Shown: positions 27,701-37,346, numbered from the stretch's first letter. The stretch: 64,000 bases of DNA from G965247265 sp965247265 (GCA_965247265.1 OZ252002.1:2294001-2358000); one strand, 5' to 3'. Notes: generated by a model not told the origin, from the letters alone. Numbers and translations are program-made.

Positions 27701-28621
27701 TTAATTAGTTGGATACCCATACTTTTTTATAGATAAATTATATATTAAGGATAAGGCTGTATTTTCTTCTGCATAAAGATTATATATTTTCTCTCGCCAT
27801 TCATTTTTTAATACAATATTTGCTGAAGGGCCAGACTCAAGAAAATGATGAAAATTTTGCAGTGTTCCACTTTTACCAGAAATGATGTCGGGAATAGGGT
27901 TACTCCAAAAGAATACTGATCGTATACGATTGTATGCAAGCATCCTTTTTGTTATCCGCTTTCTCTCATGACGTCCATCAATTAACGTAATCGCCTCTTC
28001 GGTATCAATATCGAGCACAGCACACAATTTTTTAAAAAACATTTCCTTGTCTTCAACAAATTCTTCAAATAAAAATACATGGGTATGATTTACCCCAAAA
28101 AGTTGGGCATAAATTGCCAATAATCTATTATAAAAATAGCTAGCCAATGCCCCATATTTTATAAATAATAATTGATAATTCATCCAGTCATCAAAGCTTA
28201 CATGTTTGCAAAAATAGCTAGATGGAGCAGGCCTTAGAAATGCACCATGATTAGCATAAAATGATGGAATTGCAGTAAATTGATTCCGAATGATCAAAAT
28301 AATTTCAGAATTTGGAAGTAATCTCTTTAGCCTTTTCGCGCAAAGAAATGGTACTCTGCTTGTCATTATATCTTCATTTGAATATAGTAATGTTTTATGC
28401 GGTTCTTTTTCTAAGTGACTACTAAATATATTTTCACACTTGTCTGCAGAAAAATGAAGGTCGTCATCTGACACCATTGAATTAACAACATCACAATATT
28501 CTTGGTACTCGGCAGCATCTTCGCCTAAATAATGAAGTCCGCTATGATTGCTAAATAAAGCGCGCTGCAGCGTCGTGGAGGCCGCTTTGTTTGCCCCAAT
28601 ATGAATGACTGTTTTCCTCAT
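27701..28621 (-). CDS. Sulfotransferase-domain protein
   Basis: A 306-residue protein with the PAPS 5'-phosphosulfate loop at the N-terminus (HIGANKAASTTLQRAL, residues 7-22) and a 3'-phosphate-binding segment, EIILIIRNQFTAIPSFYAN, with Arg and Ser at the expected spacing. This is the sulfotransferase fold, so the likely job is adding sulfate to a sugar of the polysaccharide. It lies between a DegT aminotransferase and a methyltransferase gene, in the same direction. No PAPS-synthesis genes are in the window. Acceptor unknown. Confidence 0.8.
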   Translation of the reverse strand: MRKTVIHIGANKAASTTLQRALFSNHSGLHYLGEDAAEYQEYCDVVNSMVSDDDLHFSADKCENIFSSHLEKEPHKTLLYSNEDIMTSRVPFLCAKRLKRLLPNSEIILIIRNQFTAIPSFYANHGAFLRPAPSSYFCKHVSFDDWMNYQLLFIKYGALASYFYNRLLAIYAQLFGVNHTHVFLFEEFVEDKEMFFKKLCAVLDIDTEEAITLIDGRHERKRITKRMLAYNRIRSVFFWSNPIPDIISGKSGTLQNFHHFLESGPSANIVLKNEWREKIYNLYAEENTALSLIYNLSIKKYGYPTN

Positions 28622-28671
28622 TAAAAATTACGAATTACAGATATATTCTACTTATATCGAAATTAATACGC

Positions 28672-29337
28672 TCAGGAACTGCGTTTAATAGCTATCACTT
28701 TAATCATACGATCACGATCCTCTTTCCATTTGAAAAATGATAGATCCTCGATATCAAACCCTAAATAATCAAGCATTTTGCGAATCTTTCTCTCTGTGTA
28801 ACAATTCTTATGAAATTGGCCCTCGCTATTTTGTGGTCCAAATAAGCTCGCTGTTAGGTAACCCCATCTGCTTGTAGTTGAATAAGAATACTGACCAAAC
28901 CAATGCTGCTGAGCAATCGCTTCATCATCATTGCGATAAAAATCTCTCCAATCATCTTCAGCATCTAACCATAACTTAACAGTATCCTCAAAATCTGGAA
29001 CAGAAAATACTAGCCTCCCACCAGGACGTAACACACGCAACATCTCATAAAAAAACTTTTTTTCTTCGAGAAAAGACAAATGCTCAAGCATTGAATCACA
29101 AAACACTTCATCTACAATATTATTCTCATAGGGAAGATTAAAAATATCGTATTGTAATATTTCTACATCGTCCGCAAAATCAATGTTTGGGTAACGTGCT
29201 TTGATCTCATCTAAAGTATCAAGATCGATATTAATGTATCCTTTTAGAGGACGAGATGCACAACCAAGATTTAATTTAATATTTTTGTTAGATTTTTCTT
29301 GCATAGAGTTCCTATATTGATATTTATTCAAAGACAT
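28672..29337 (-). CDS. Class I SAM-dependent methyltransferase
   Basis: A 221-residue methyltransferase with NLGCASRPLKGYINIDLD, a form of motif I plus II seen in the predicted SAM methyltransferases of polysaccharide loci. VDEVFCDSMLEHLSFLEEKK and MLRVLRPGGRLVFSVPDFED follow as motifs IV-VI. An internal ATG at codon 12 could be the true start; the longer form is kept. Substrate unknown, probably a sugar. Confidence 0.82.
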   Translation of the reverse strand: MSLNKYQYRNSMQEKSNKNIKLNLGCASRPLKGYINIDLDTLDEIKARYPNIDFADDVEILQYDIFNLPYENNIVDEVFCDSMLEHLSFLEEKKFFYEMLRVLRPGGRLVFSVPDFEDTVKLWLDAEDDWRDFYRNDDEAIAQQHWFGQYSYSTTSRWGYLTASLFGPQNSEGQFHKNCYTERKIRKMLDYLGFDIEDLSFFKWKEDRDRMIKVIAIKRSS

Positions 29338-29364
29338 CTAAGTTTAACTACAACATATTTACTT

Positions 29365-30450
29365 CTAATCAAAATATTTTCCTAATACATCTGTCACTCG
29401 CTTTTGAATATCAGAATCTAATCCAGGATAAATAGGTAGACTGAGAACAGTGCTCGAAAGCATTTCTGTAACTGATAAAGAGATATTACTTTTAAATGCT
29501 TGCATTTTATGTACAGGTATTTTGTAGTGGATACCTGGTGTAATTCCATAATCGTATAAGTACTTTATTAGTGCTTCACGTTTTTCAGTCTGCACAACAT
29601 ACAAATGATGAACATGCGATGCTTCTATTCGCCGCGCCGGTAATTTGATAGGCAATCCCATCAACTCTTTATTATATACATCCGCTTGTGACTGTCTTTT
29701 CGCATTATCTGCATCCAAATAACGCAACTTCACACGTAGAACAGCCGCTTGCAGTTCATCAAGTCGGCTATTTATACCTGGTTCCTGAGAAACGCGATTT
29801 TCATCCCAGCCATACTGTCTAAGTCTTAATAATTTATTAGCAAATTTTTTATCACTACAAATTACTGCGCCACCGTCACCTATTGCGCTAAGATTCTTGG
29901 TAGGAAAAAAACTAAAACAACCAAAGTCACCAATAGTACCCAATTTATTGCCACGGTAAGAAGCGCCAGCAGCTTGAGCGCAATCTTCAATCACTCGCAA
30001 ATTGTACTGTCGAGAAATATCCATAACTTCATCCATGGCTGCAGATTGACCATAGATATGAACTGCAATTATAGCTTTTGTTTTACTTGTGCAAGCAGCA
30101 GATAATTTACTGGGATCAATTGTATAATAATCAGATTCGACATCAACATACACTGGCGATGCGCCAACCATTGATACGGCAGCAACTGTGGGTGTAGCTG
30201 TATGCGATGGAACTATTACTTCATCATTTTGACCGATATCAATTGCACGCAATGCCAATACTAGTGCATCGGTCCCACTCGCACATCCAATTGCAAATTT
30301 GGCGCCTTGATACTTCGAAAATTCGTTCTCGAAAGAAACTACCTCTTCACCAAGAATATAATTACCGCGATTTAATACATTAAAAATTGCAGCATCAATT
30401 TCTTCTTTGTATTGTAAGTACTGCGCTTTTGGATTGGCATAGGAAATCAT
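29365..30450 (-). CDS. DegT/DnrJ/EryC1/StrS sugar aminotransferase
   Basis: A PLP-dependent aminotransferase of 361 residues. The cofactor lysine is in FSFFPTKNLSAIGDGGAV and the PLP-contacting segment is VIEDCAQAAGASYRG. The N-terminal NPKAQYLQYKEEIDAAI and GNYILGEEV resemble FdtB/QdtB-type 3-aminotransferases, which makes it an alternative partner for the FdtA-type isomerase at 26119-26541. Its start overlaps the upstream methyltransferase stop by one base (TAATG), indicating coupled translation. Confidence 0.88.
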   Translation of the reverse strand: MISYANPKAQYLQYKEEIDAAIFNVLNRGNYILGEEVVSFENEFSKYQGAKFAIGCASGTDALVLALRAIDIGQNDEVIVPSHTATPTVAAVSMVGASPVYVDVESDYYTIDPSKLSAACTSKTKAIIAVHIYGQSAAMDEVMDISRQYNLRVIEDCAQAAGASYRGNKLGTIGDFGCFSFFPTKNLSAIGDGGAVICSDKKFANKLLRLRQYGWDENRVSQEPGINSRLDELQAAVLRVKLRYLDADNAKRQSQADVYNKELMGLPIKLPARRIEASHVHHLYVVQTEKREALIKYLYDYGITPGIHYKIPVHKMQAFKSNISLSVTEMLSSTVLSLPIYPGLDSDIQKRVTDVLGKYFD

Positions 30451-31226
30451 TATTGCTGTAATTTAAATAACAATTGACATGGAAATTCCAACTGATGCTC
30501 ATTAGGAAAATTATTCATCATCAATGGGCCTTCCTTCCCCATTCTTTTAGAAACATGTAATGACTTATATATCAAATTAAATCCAAGCATTTCCGCCCCA
30601 TCAACTAATTCTTTGAGGTTCAAAAATCGTACCTTAATTTTATTTCCGTAATAGTACTGCGTTGAAACAAAGGATTTAATATCGCCAGCAAGAGCTCCAG
30701 CTAAAATAAGATAGCTAGGATTTAGGGTTATAAATTTTGATAATAACTCCTGCCAATCATCAACATATTGAAACGATCTCCCTGCATGGATAATATCGAA
30801 ATTTCCAAAATCTACCGGTATTTCTTCATGAAAATATATATTCATGTTATTAGAAAATAATTCCTCGCCAATATTACAAACTTCTTGTCCTTCTACTACA
30901 TGAAACTCCAAACCATCGCTTGAATGTAATGATGCCAATACAGAAAAGTAGCTAGAGCCAAGACCACCGCCAAAATCAAGAATTTTTAGCTTTCTGCCAT
31001 TTTCCTTAATCATTGCAGCGGCGACAGAAAGAATATAATCACGGCTTAAGGCATTTTTTGAAATTACTCCACCACTTTCTTCAAAATTTGTAAAAGATAC
31101 GTTTAATTCTTTAGTTAAGGTATCCAACCATTTAGAGCTATTAAATGCTTCATCCTTAAATTCTGGCACATCATCCCAGTTATCATAGACACCTTCCCAT
31201 ATGTGGAATTCCTGCTTATTTGACAT
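30450..31226 (-). CDS. Methyltransferase of the TIGR04325 type
   Basis: A predicted methyltransferase with the family-like start FHIWEGVYDNWDDVPE and motif I ILDFGGGLGSSYFSVLASL. YYGNKIKVRFLNLKEL and the C-terminal LLMNNFPNEHQLEFPC-like region match this group of polysaccharide-locus proteins. I use ATG 31226 (258 residues), which overlaps the stop of the upstream C-methyltransferase as TGATG; an in-frame TTG at 31253 is less likely. The reaction and substrate are not known. Confidence 0.8.
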   Translation of the reverse strand: MSNKQEFHIWEGVYDNWDDVPEFKDEAFNSSKWLDTLTKELNVSFTNFEESGGVISKNALSRDYILSVAAAMIKENGRKLKILDFGGGLGSSYFSVLASLHSSDGLEFHVVEGQEVCNIGEELFSNNMNIYFHEEIPVDFGNFDIIHAGRSFQYVDDWQELLSKFITLNPSYLILAGALAGDIKSFVSTQYYYGNKIKVRFLNLKELVDGAEMLGFNLIYKSLHVSKRMGKEGPLMMNNFPNEHQLEFPCQLLFKLQQ

Positions 31227-32431
31227 CAGCCTATACCAATATGCGTTAACCAACGACCACCATGAGTAGCAAATTCTTTTTCTTTTTCCACGATTTCAGT
31301 TTGATGATTCCATGCAAATAAAACAGCAATATCAGGATAGTTCTCAACAAATGCATCATGAGACTTGACTGGTATATGCATGCCTGGGCTAAATTTCCCT
31401 TGCTTAATAGGAGTTGTATCAGAGATAAATTCGATCAGATCTTCTCCTATACTACAATAGTTTAATATAGTGGTGCTTTTTGATGTTGCAGCATATCCCA
31501 CAACTCTACGACCAGCTGCTTTCTCTTCGCTGAGCAAGCGCACTAGTCGCTCCCTGGAAGCTTCACAGTTTTTACTAAATTGAAAATAGGTTTCTGGCAA
31601 ATGAAGACCTGCTGCTCTTTCTGCAGCAATGATTTCAGCAACTTTTGAAGTGACCATTCGCGATCCTTTTCTGGCTAAAACATATCGCATTGATCCACCA
31701 TGTGTCTGCTGTGGAAGTACATCAGTTAACTCAAATCCATAGGGTGAAAATATATTAGCAATGGAAAGTGCTGAAAATAAAAATACGTGCTCATCATAAA
31801 TTTGATCATAAGAAACTTTTTCAATCATTGAGCCTAAATAAGGATCTTCAAATATTAATACTCCAGTCTTCGTGAGTAATATATCTACACCTTGCGCAAT
31901 ATCATTTAAATCTGGAATATGACACATTACATTTGCTGCGATTAGCGCATCTGCTTGCCCATACTCCTTAACAACATCTACCGCAGTATCAGCACCGAAG
32001 AATCGAATTATACTTTTTACACCGTGCTTTAATGCTTCATTTGCTACATTTTCTGATGGTTCAACTCCGAGATGTCGAATATTTTTTTTTGCAAAATTTT
32101 CCAGCATGATCCCGTCATTACTACCAATTTCAACAACAAATGGGTCATCTTTGCTGAGATGTTGCTCATACACCCAATCCGCATATGACTTAAAATGAAC
32201 CTGCATTTGCTTAGATGTGCGTGAAAAAAAAGCGTAATGATCATGAAACATGATTTCTGGATCAGGCTGATTCTCAATCTGAAAAGAATAACATTGCTCA
32301 CAAAAAGCAGGATTTAAATCAAAAAAATATTCATCTTTGAACATTTCAGGAGTTAGAAATCCATTTGCAATCGGCATTGGGCCATATGTCATAAATGGTG
32401 TGATCTCATGTTGGCAAATTCTGCATTTCAT
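31226..32431 (-). CDS. Sugar C-methyltransferase (zinc-domain type)
   Basis: A 401-residue protein with the three-part build of NovU/TylCIII-type C-methyltransferases: an N-terminal zinc domain (CRICQHEITPF and FCEQCYSFQ), a central SAM domain (VVEIGSNDGIMLENFA), and a C-terminal domain with RVVGYAATSKSTTILNYC. This family puts a methyl branch on C3 of a keto deoxy-dTDP-sugar. Its position directly after rfbC-rfbA-rfbB fits a dTDP-4-keto-6-deoxyglucose-derived substrate. The product would be a branched deoxysugar. Confidence 0.86.
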   Translation of the reverse strand: MKCRICQHEITPFMTYGPMPIANGFLTPEMFKDEYFFDLNPAFCEQCYSFQIENQPDPEIMFHDHYAFFSRTSKQMQVHFKSYADWVYEQHLSKDDPFVVEIGSNDGIMLENFAKKNIRHLGVEPSENVANEALKHGVKSIIRFFGADTAVDVVKEYGQADALIAANVMCHIPDLNDIAQGVDILLTKTGVLIFEDPYLGSMIEKVSYDQIYDEHVFLFSALSIANIFSPYGFELTDVLPQQTHGGSMRYVLARKGSRMVTSKVAEIIAAERAAGLHLPETYFQFSKNCEASRERLVRLLSEEKAAGRRVVGYAATSKSTTILNYCSIGEDLIEFISDTTPIKQGKFSPGMHIPVKSHDAFVENYPDIAVLFAWNHQTEIVEKEKEFATHGGRWLTHIGIG

Positions 32432-32484
32432 AGTATGTACTTAACCTTAAACTACAAAGATAAAAATTAATGTTACTCTGACTG

Positions 32485-33039
32485 CTATTTCACTTTTGGT
32501 AATCTTGATGGTGAAATATTTTTCAATAGTGGAAGATTTGCATCTCGTCCTTTAATAACTGGATTACGAATAGGCCAATTAATGCCTATTTCTGGATCGC
32601 TCCACAATATCCCAGCTTCGTCTGATGGGTAATAATACTCAGTACATTTATAAAGGATCTCATTTTCTTCAGCTAAAGTGCAAAATCCATGAGCAACACC
32701 CTTTGGGAAAAAAAGCTGCTGGTTATTCTCTGCTTCAAGCGTTATAGAAAAGTACTTACCAAAGCTTGGGGAATCAATACGTAAATCAACGCCTACATCA
32801 AAAACAGTACCGTGTATAACATAGATTAGATGCCCTATAGGGTGATTGATTTGATAATGAAGTCCTCTAATTACACCTTTTTTTGAAATTGATCTATTAT
32901 CCTGAACAAAATTATCATCGAGCCCATACTCTGCATAGCGCCGATACTGATAACTTTCTAAAAAAAAACCACGTTCGTCCTTATATGAATCTAAATCTAT
33001 CAAATAAGCACCATTAATTGTTGTTTCCGTTACTCTCAC
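32485..33039 (-). CDS. rfbC: dTDP-4-dehydrorhamnose 3,5-epimerase or related epimerase
   Basis: RfbC epimerises C3 and C5 of dTDP-4-keto-6-deoxyglucose. The cupin shows YKDERGFFLESYQ, the active-site His in IRGLHYQINHP, GVAHGFCTLAEENEILY, and the YYYPSDEAGILWSDPEIGI tail. Length, 184 residues, is normal. It is followed by the C-methyltransferase gene and not by rfbD, so the product may enter a branched-sugar pathway instead of dTDP-rhamnose. A single-position (C5 or C3) epimerase is a fair alternative. Confidence 0.92.
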   Translation of the reverse strand: MRVTETTINGAYLIDLDSYKDERGFFLESYQYRRYAEYGLDDNFVQDNRSISKKGVIRGLHYQINHPIGHLIYVIHGTVFDVGVDLRIDSPSFGKYFSITLEAENNQQLFFPKGVAHGFCTLAEENEILYKCTEYYYPSDEAGILWSDPEIGINWPIRNPVIKGRDANLPLLKNISPSRLPKVK

Positions 33040-33228
33040 TCAAAAGCTACCTCTCAACTCAGTAATAATTAATAACTCGGCCCAATACACATCCGATATA
33101 ATTATCAAAGTTTAATATTGCTTGTACACAATAATATGCTACTGCGAACAAAATAATTTGGTCGCAATGTAACTGATATTAATATCTGAATCACGAGTGA
33201 ACATATATTAAATTTTTATTCTGATTTT
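33040..33228. other. AT-rich gap between rfbA and rfbC
   Basis: This 189-base gap has no reading frame worth calling. It contains a perfect 12-base palindrome, GATATTAATATC (33175-33186), and several TATAAT-like hexamers, none with a good -35. Its length among tightly packed genes suggests an internal promoter for rfbC and the genes after it, but I cannot place it. Confidence 0.3.
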
Positions 33229-34098
33229 CTACAAACTTTTGGCCATTTGTAATAAGTATTGCCCATAGCTTGACTCGCTCAACTTATGACCTGCATCTAA
33301 CAGTTCTTTCTCTGATATCCAGCCACTGTGGAATGCAATTTCTTCTAAACATGCAATCTTCAATCCCTGACGACTTTCAATTGTCTGTATATAGTGACTT
33401 GCTTGAATTAAGCTATCATGTGTCCCCATATCTAACCATGCGTATCCTCGCCCTAGTCTAGTAGCTTGCAAATCTCCTCTCGTAGAATACACTTGATTAA
33501 TAGACGTGATCTCTAATTCTCCACGCAATGAAGGCTTGACTTGTTTAGCAATATTTACGACTTCATTATCATAAAAATATAGGCCGGTTAGTGCCCAATT
33601 TGATTTAGGCTCTCTTGGTTTTTCTTCAATAGAAATTACCCGATCATTTTTGTTAAATTGAACAACACCAAACTGCTGTGGATTTCGAACCCAATATGCA
33701 AACACTCTAGCACCTGATTGAATTTTTGCCGCATCTTGTAGTTTTTTAGGTAAGCTTTCACCATAAAATACATTATCTCCTAGTACCAAGCATACTGTAT
33801 CTCCTGCTATAAACTGCTCTCCTATTATAAATGCCTCAGCTAAACCACGGGGTGTCTCTTGCACTACATAGCTTATCTGTAGACCAAATTGTTGACCATC
33901 CTCCAAGATTTTCTTATACAACTCCAAATGGTCAGGTGATGATATAACTAATATTTCTCTTATCTTCGCAAGCATTAATAACGATAATGGGTAATAAATC
34001 ATCGGCTTGTCATACACAGGTAAAAGTTGCTTAGAAATTCCCTTCGTAATGGGGTACAACCTCGTTCCTCTCCCACCTGCAAGAATAATTCCTTTCAT
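33229..34098 (-). CDS. rfbA: Glucose-1-phosphate thymidylyltransferase
   Basis: RfbA makes dTDP-glucose from dTTP and glucose-1-phosphate. The N-terminal signature GIILAGGRGTRLYPITKG and SKQLLPVYDKPMIYYPLS are complete, with VQETPRGLAEAF and SIEEKPREPKSNWALTGLYF further on. Length, 289 residues, is standard. Start and stop of rfbA and rfbB share one base, so the two are translationally coupled. Confidence 0.97.
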   Translation of the reverse strand: MKGIILAGGRGTRLYPITKGISKQLLPVYDKPMIYYPLSLLMLAKIREILVISSPDHLELYKKILEDGQQFGLQISYVVQETPRGLAEAFIIGEQFIAGDTVCLVLGDNVFYGESLPKKLQDAAKIQSGARVFAYWVRNPQQFGVVQFNKNDRVISIEEKPREPKSNWALTGLYFYDNEVVNIAKQVKPSLRGELEITSINQVYSTRGDLQATRLGRGYAWLDMGTHDSLIQASHYIQTIESRQGLKIACLEEIAFHSGWISEKELLDAGHKLSESSYGQYLLQMAKSL

Positions 34099-35153
34099 TA
34101 ATTCACCCTAAGCCCAATTCTTTCGTGTCTATAGCTTCCATCAATAATATTTTGGCACCACTCGCTATTATTTATATACCATGTGATTGATTTTTTTATG
34201 CCAACTTCAAATGACATACTTGGCTTCCATGCTAATTCATTATTTATCTTTGTTGTATCGATAGCATATCGCCTATCGTGCCCAGGCCGATCTTCCACAA
34301 ACGTAATCTGTTCCTTATAACTTCCTGATTGTTTTGGCTTTTCAATATCTAAAACTTGGCAAACTAACTTCGCCACCTCTAAATTTGTTTTTTCTGCATT
34401 GCCACCAATACTAAATGTTTCACCAACTTTTCCTTTATGTAATACAGTTAATATTGCATTTACATGATCTTCTACATAAAGCCAGTCTCTAATATTTTCA
34501 CCATCACCATATATTGGTATATTTTTCTCTGACAAAGCATTTAATATAAGCGTGGGTATAAGTTTTTCCGGAAACTGAAATGGGCCATAATTATTTGAAC
34601 AATGTGTAATTAGTATTGGTAGTTCAAATGTTTTATACCAAGCTCTCACTAGGTGATCTGAAGCTGCTTTACTTGCTGCATAGGGAGAATTTGGCTTATA
34701 TAGTGAATTTTCATTAAATTTTCCATGCTGATCTAATGAACCGTATACTTCATCTGTTGACACATGAAAAAATCTGAATTCTTTTTTATCCCCTCTATTT
34801 AAACTTTTAAAATAGCTACTTGCTTGCTCAAGTAAAACATATGTGCCCTTAATATTAGTTTCTATGAAATTTGATGGGTGATCTATGGACCTGTCTACAT
34901 GTGATTCTGCTGCTAAATGTATAATTGCATTAGGCCTGAATTCATTTATTAATTTTCCAATTTTATCAGATTCAATAATACTAGTTCTCTCGAAATGATA
35001 TAGAGCAGAATCCTCAACATTTTGCAGTGAAGATAAATTACCAGCATATGTCAAGCAATCAATATTCAATACTTCAATTGTTGTATTCTTAATTATATAC
35101 CTTATCAGTGCCGAGCCAATAAAACCTGCACCACCGGTAATTATTACCTTCAC
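34098..35153 (-). CDS. rfbB: dTDP-glucose 4,6-dehydratase
   Basis: RfbB converts dTDP-glucose to dTDP-4-keto-6-deoxyglucose, the branch point for the dTDP-sugars of this locus. The NAD motif TGGAGFIGSALIRYI is at residues 6-20. HVSTDEVYGSL carries the catalytic Thr-Asp-Glu, and SPYAASKAASDHLVRAW the Tyr-x3-Lys pair. Length, 351 residues, is standard. It precedes rfbA and rfbC in the same direction. Confidence 0.97.
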   Translation of the reverse strand: MKVIITGGAGFIGSALIRYIIKNTTIEVLNIDCLTYAGNLSSLQNVEDSALYHFERTSIIESDKIGKLINEFRPNAIIHLAAESHVDRSIDHPSNFIETNIKGTYVLLEQASSYFKSLNRGDKKEFRFFHVSTDEVYGSLDQHGKFNENSLYKPNSPYAASKAASDHLVRAWYKTFELPILITHCSNNYGPFQFPEKLIPTLILNALSEKNIPIYGDGENIRDWLYVEDHVNAILTVLHKGKVGETFSIGGNAEKTNLEVAKLVCQVLDIEKPKQSGSYKEQITFVEDRPGHDRRYAIDTTKINNELAWKPSMSFEVGIKKSITWYINNSEWCQNIIDGSYRHERIGLRVN

Positions 35154-35274
35154 TCTTTACAACCTCAGCCGTTATTTATTTACATCTGCAAATTATTTTA
35201 TTTATAAATGTTTATTTAGCATTCTAATTTCTTGAGGAGACACATGAAGAAATCTAAATAAACGCTAAAAATAA

Positions 35275-36204
35275 TTAAGTAATGTTTTCTTTATACCACT
35301 GGTATGTGCTTATGACCCCTTCTTCAAGACTAATTTTTGGATACCAACCTGTTTTTATAATTTTACTAATATCAGTCAATTTTTGTGGAGTGCCATCAGG
35401 TTTGCTTTTATCATAGTGGACTTTTCCCTTATACCCAACAATATCTTGAATTATTTGAGCTAGTTTCGAAATACATAAGTCACTTCCTGTACCAATATTT
35501 AAAAGCTGATCTTGAAAATTTGAGGCCATTAAATGCAAGCAAGCATCGGCACAATCATCAACATGCAAAAATTCACGGCGCGGTTTCCCACTACCCCAAA
35601 TATCAACTGATGTAATTCCACCCACACGTGCTTCATGAAATTTTCTCAATAGAGCAGGTAATACATGTGAAGTCTCAAGATCAAAATTATCTCCTGGTCC
35701 GTATAAATTTGTTGGCATGGCTGTAATAAAATTACAGCCATATTGATTGGCATATGCTTGACATAGTTTTATTCCTGCTATCTTTGCTACAGCATACCAT
35801 TCGTTAGTTTCTTCAAGTGGCCCTGTTAATAATGACTCCTCAACAATCGGTTGCTTTGCCATTTTAGGATAAATACATGTACTGCCCAAAAATAATAACT
35901 TTTCTATACTATTTATGTAAGATGCATGGATTAAGTTAGCTTCTATTACAATGTTCTCATAAATAAATTCTGCCGGATAAGTACTATTCGCAAGAATACC
36001 ACCAACTTTTGCTGCAGCAATAAATACATAACTTGGTTTTTCAATAGAAAAAAATTCATTTACAGCATGTTGATTAGTTAGATCTAACTCTGACCTAGAC
36101 TTCGTGATTATATTTCTATGCCCTCTGGCACTAAGGGCCCTAACGATAGCTGATCCAACTAAGCCATTATGTCCAGCAACATAAATCTTGCTGTCTTTTT
36201 TCAA
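35275..36204 (-). CDS. fcl: GDP-L-fucose synthase
   Basis: Fcl epimerises and reduces GDP-4-keto-6-deoxymannose to GDP-L-fucose with NADPH. Motifs are VAGHNGLVGSAIVRALSA near residue 9, FLGSTCIYPKMAKQPI (Ser and Cys of the active site) and NEWYAVAKIAGIKLCQAY (Tyr-x3-Lys). The LTGPLEETNEWY stretch is typical. Length, 309 residues, is normal. It lies 9 bases after gmd, the usual gmd-fcl pair. Confidence 0.96.
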   Translation of the reverse strand: MKKDSKIYVAGHNGLVGSAIVRALSARGHRNIITKSRSELDLTNQHAVNEFFSIEKPSYVFIAAAKVGGILANSTYPAEFIYENIVIEANLIHASYINSIEKLLFLGSTCIYPKMAKQPIVEESLLTGPLEETNEWYAVAKIAGIKLCQAYANQYGCNFITAMPTNLYGPGDNFDLETSHVLPALLRKFHEARVGGITSVDIWGSGKPRREFLHVDDCADACLHLMASNFQDQLLNIGTGSDLCISKLAQIIQDIVGYKGKVHYDKSKPDGTPQKLTDISKIIKTGWYPKISLEEGVISTYQWYKENIT

Positions 36205-36213
36205 AACGTATTG

Positions 36214-37308
36214 CTACTCAAAATATTGATATGTACGAAAGCCTTCTTTACGACACAGTTCATCTTTTTGTGCATCTTTAATATCTTCACGCACCATTTC
36301 ACCTACCATTTCATCAAAAGATATTTTTGCCTCCCAATCTAATATATGCTTAGCTTTTGATGGATCACCCAATAGTGTGTCAACCTCTGTTGGACGAAAA
36401 TATCTTGGATCAATTGCAACAATTTCATTTCCATTTGATGCATCTGTACCAATTTCACTTACACCCTCGCCCGACCATTTAATGGAAATATCCACATCTG
36501 CGAATGCATTTTCTACAAACTGGCGAACAGAATATTGTTTACCCGTTGCAATTACAAAATCATCAGGTCTATCATGCTGAAGAATCCTCCACTGCGCATC
36601 TACATAGTCTCGCGCATGACCCCAATCTCTTTTTGCATCAAGATTACCTAAATATAGTTTAGTTTGAAGGTCTAATTTAATTCTTGCAGCAGCTCTTGTA
36701 ATTTTCCTAGTAACAAATGTTTCGCCGCGTATAGGTGATTCATGGTTAAACAATATTCCGTTACTTGCAAATATTCCATATGCTTCACGATAATTCACGC
36801 ACATCCAATACGCGTAAACTTTAGCAACGCCATATGGGCTACGAGGGTAAAATGCAGTGGTTTCAGTTTGAGGAACTTCTTGAACTTTACCAAACATTTC
36901 ACTGGTAGAAGCCTGATAAAAACGAGTTTTCTTTTCTAACCCGAGAATTCGTATGGCTTCAAGCAATCGAAGAGGTCCGATAGCATCTGCATTTGCCGTA
37001 TATTCCGGGCTTTCAAATGAAACCGCTACATGGCTTTGAGCCGCCAAGTTATAGACTTCATCTGGGCAAACCTGTTGCATAATGCGAATTAAATTTGTAG
37101 AATCTGTTAAATCCCCATAGTGCAAAACTAATTTTCTATCTTGCTCATGCGGATCTTGATACAAATGATCAATTCGACTTGTATTAAATGAAGAAGCACG
37201 GCGCTTAATTCCGTGGACTTCATAATTTTTATGTAATAAGAACTCTGCTAAATATGCGCCATCTTGTCCAGTTACACCTGTAATTAGTGCTTTCTTCTTT
37301 TTACCCAT
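36214..37308 (-). CDS. gmd: GDP-mannose 4,6-dehydratase
   Basis: Gmd converts GDP-mannose, presumably supplied by manC at 1.2-2.6 kb, to GDP-4-keto-6-deoxymannose. The NADP motif is ALITGVTGQDGAYLAEFLL (residues 7-25). YQASTSEMFGKVQEVPQTE holds the catalytic Thr/Glu and PYGVAKVYAYWMCVNYREAY the Tyr-x3-Lys. KRRASSFNTSRIDHLYQDPH is the classic Gmd segment. Length, 364 residues, is normal. Confidence 0.97.
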   Translation of the reverse strand: MGKKKKALITGVTGQDGAYLAEFLLHKNYEVHGIKRRASSFNTSRIDHLYQDPHEQDRKLVLHYGDLTDSTNLIRIMQQVCPDEVYNLAAQSHVAVSFESPEYTANADAIGPLRLLEAIRILGLEKKTRFYQASTSEMFGKVQEVPQTETTAFYPRSPYGVAKVYAYWMCVNYREAYGIFASNGILFNHESPIRGETFVTRKITRAAARIKLDLQTKLYLGNLDAKRDWGHARDYVDAQWRILQHDRPDDFVIATGKQYSVRQFVENAFADVDISIKWSGEGVSEIGTDASNGNEIVAIDPRYFRPTEVDTLLGDPSKAKHILDWEAKISFDEMVGEMVREDIKDAQKDELCRKEGFRTYQYFE

Positions 37309-37346
37309 ATCTATTATATATCCCTGTGATTTACGAATAATATAAA

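Noticed and set aside
35239..35265. Plus-strand mini-frame after GAGGAG (five codons, MKKSK)
   Set aside because: Too short to support as a gene; it lies in an AT-rich gap between minus-strand genes and has no promoter in view.
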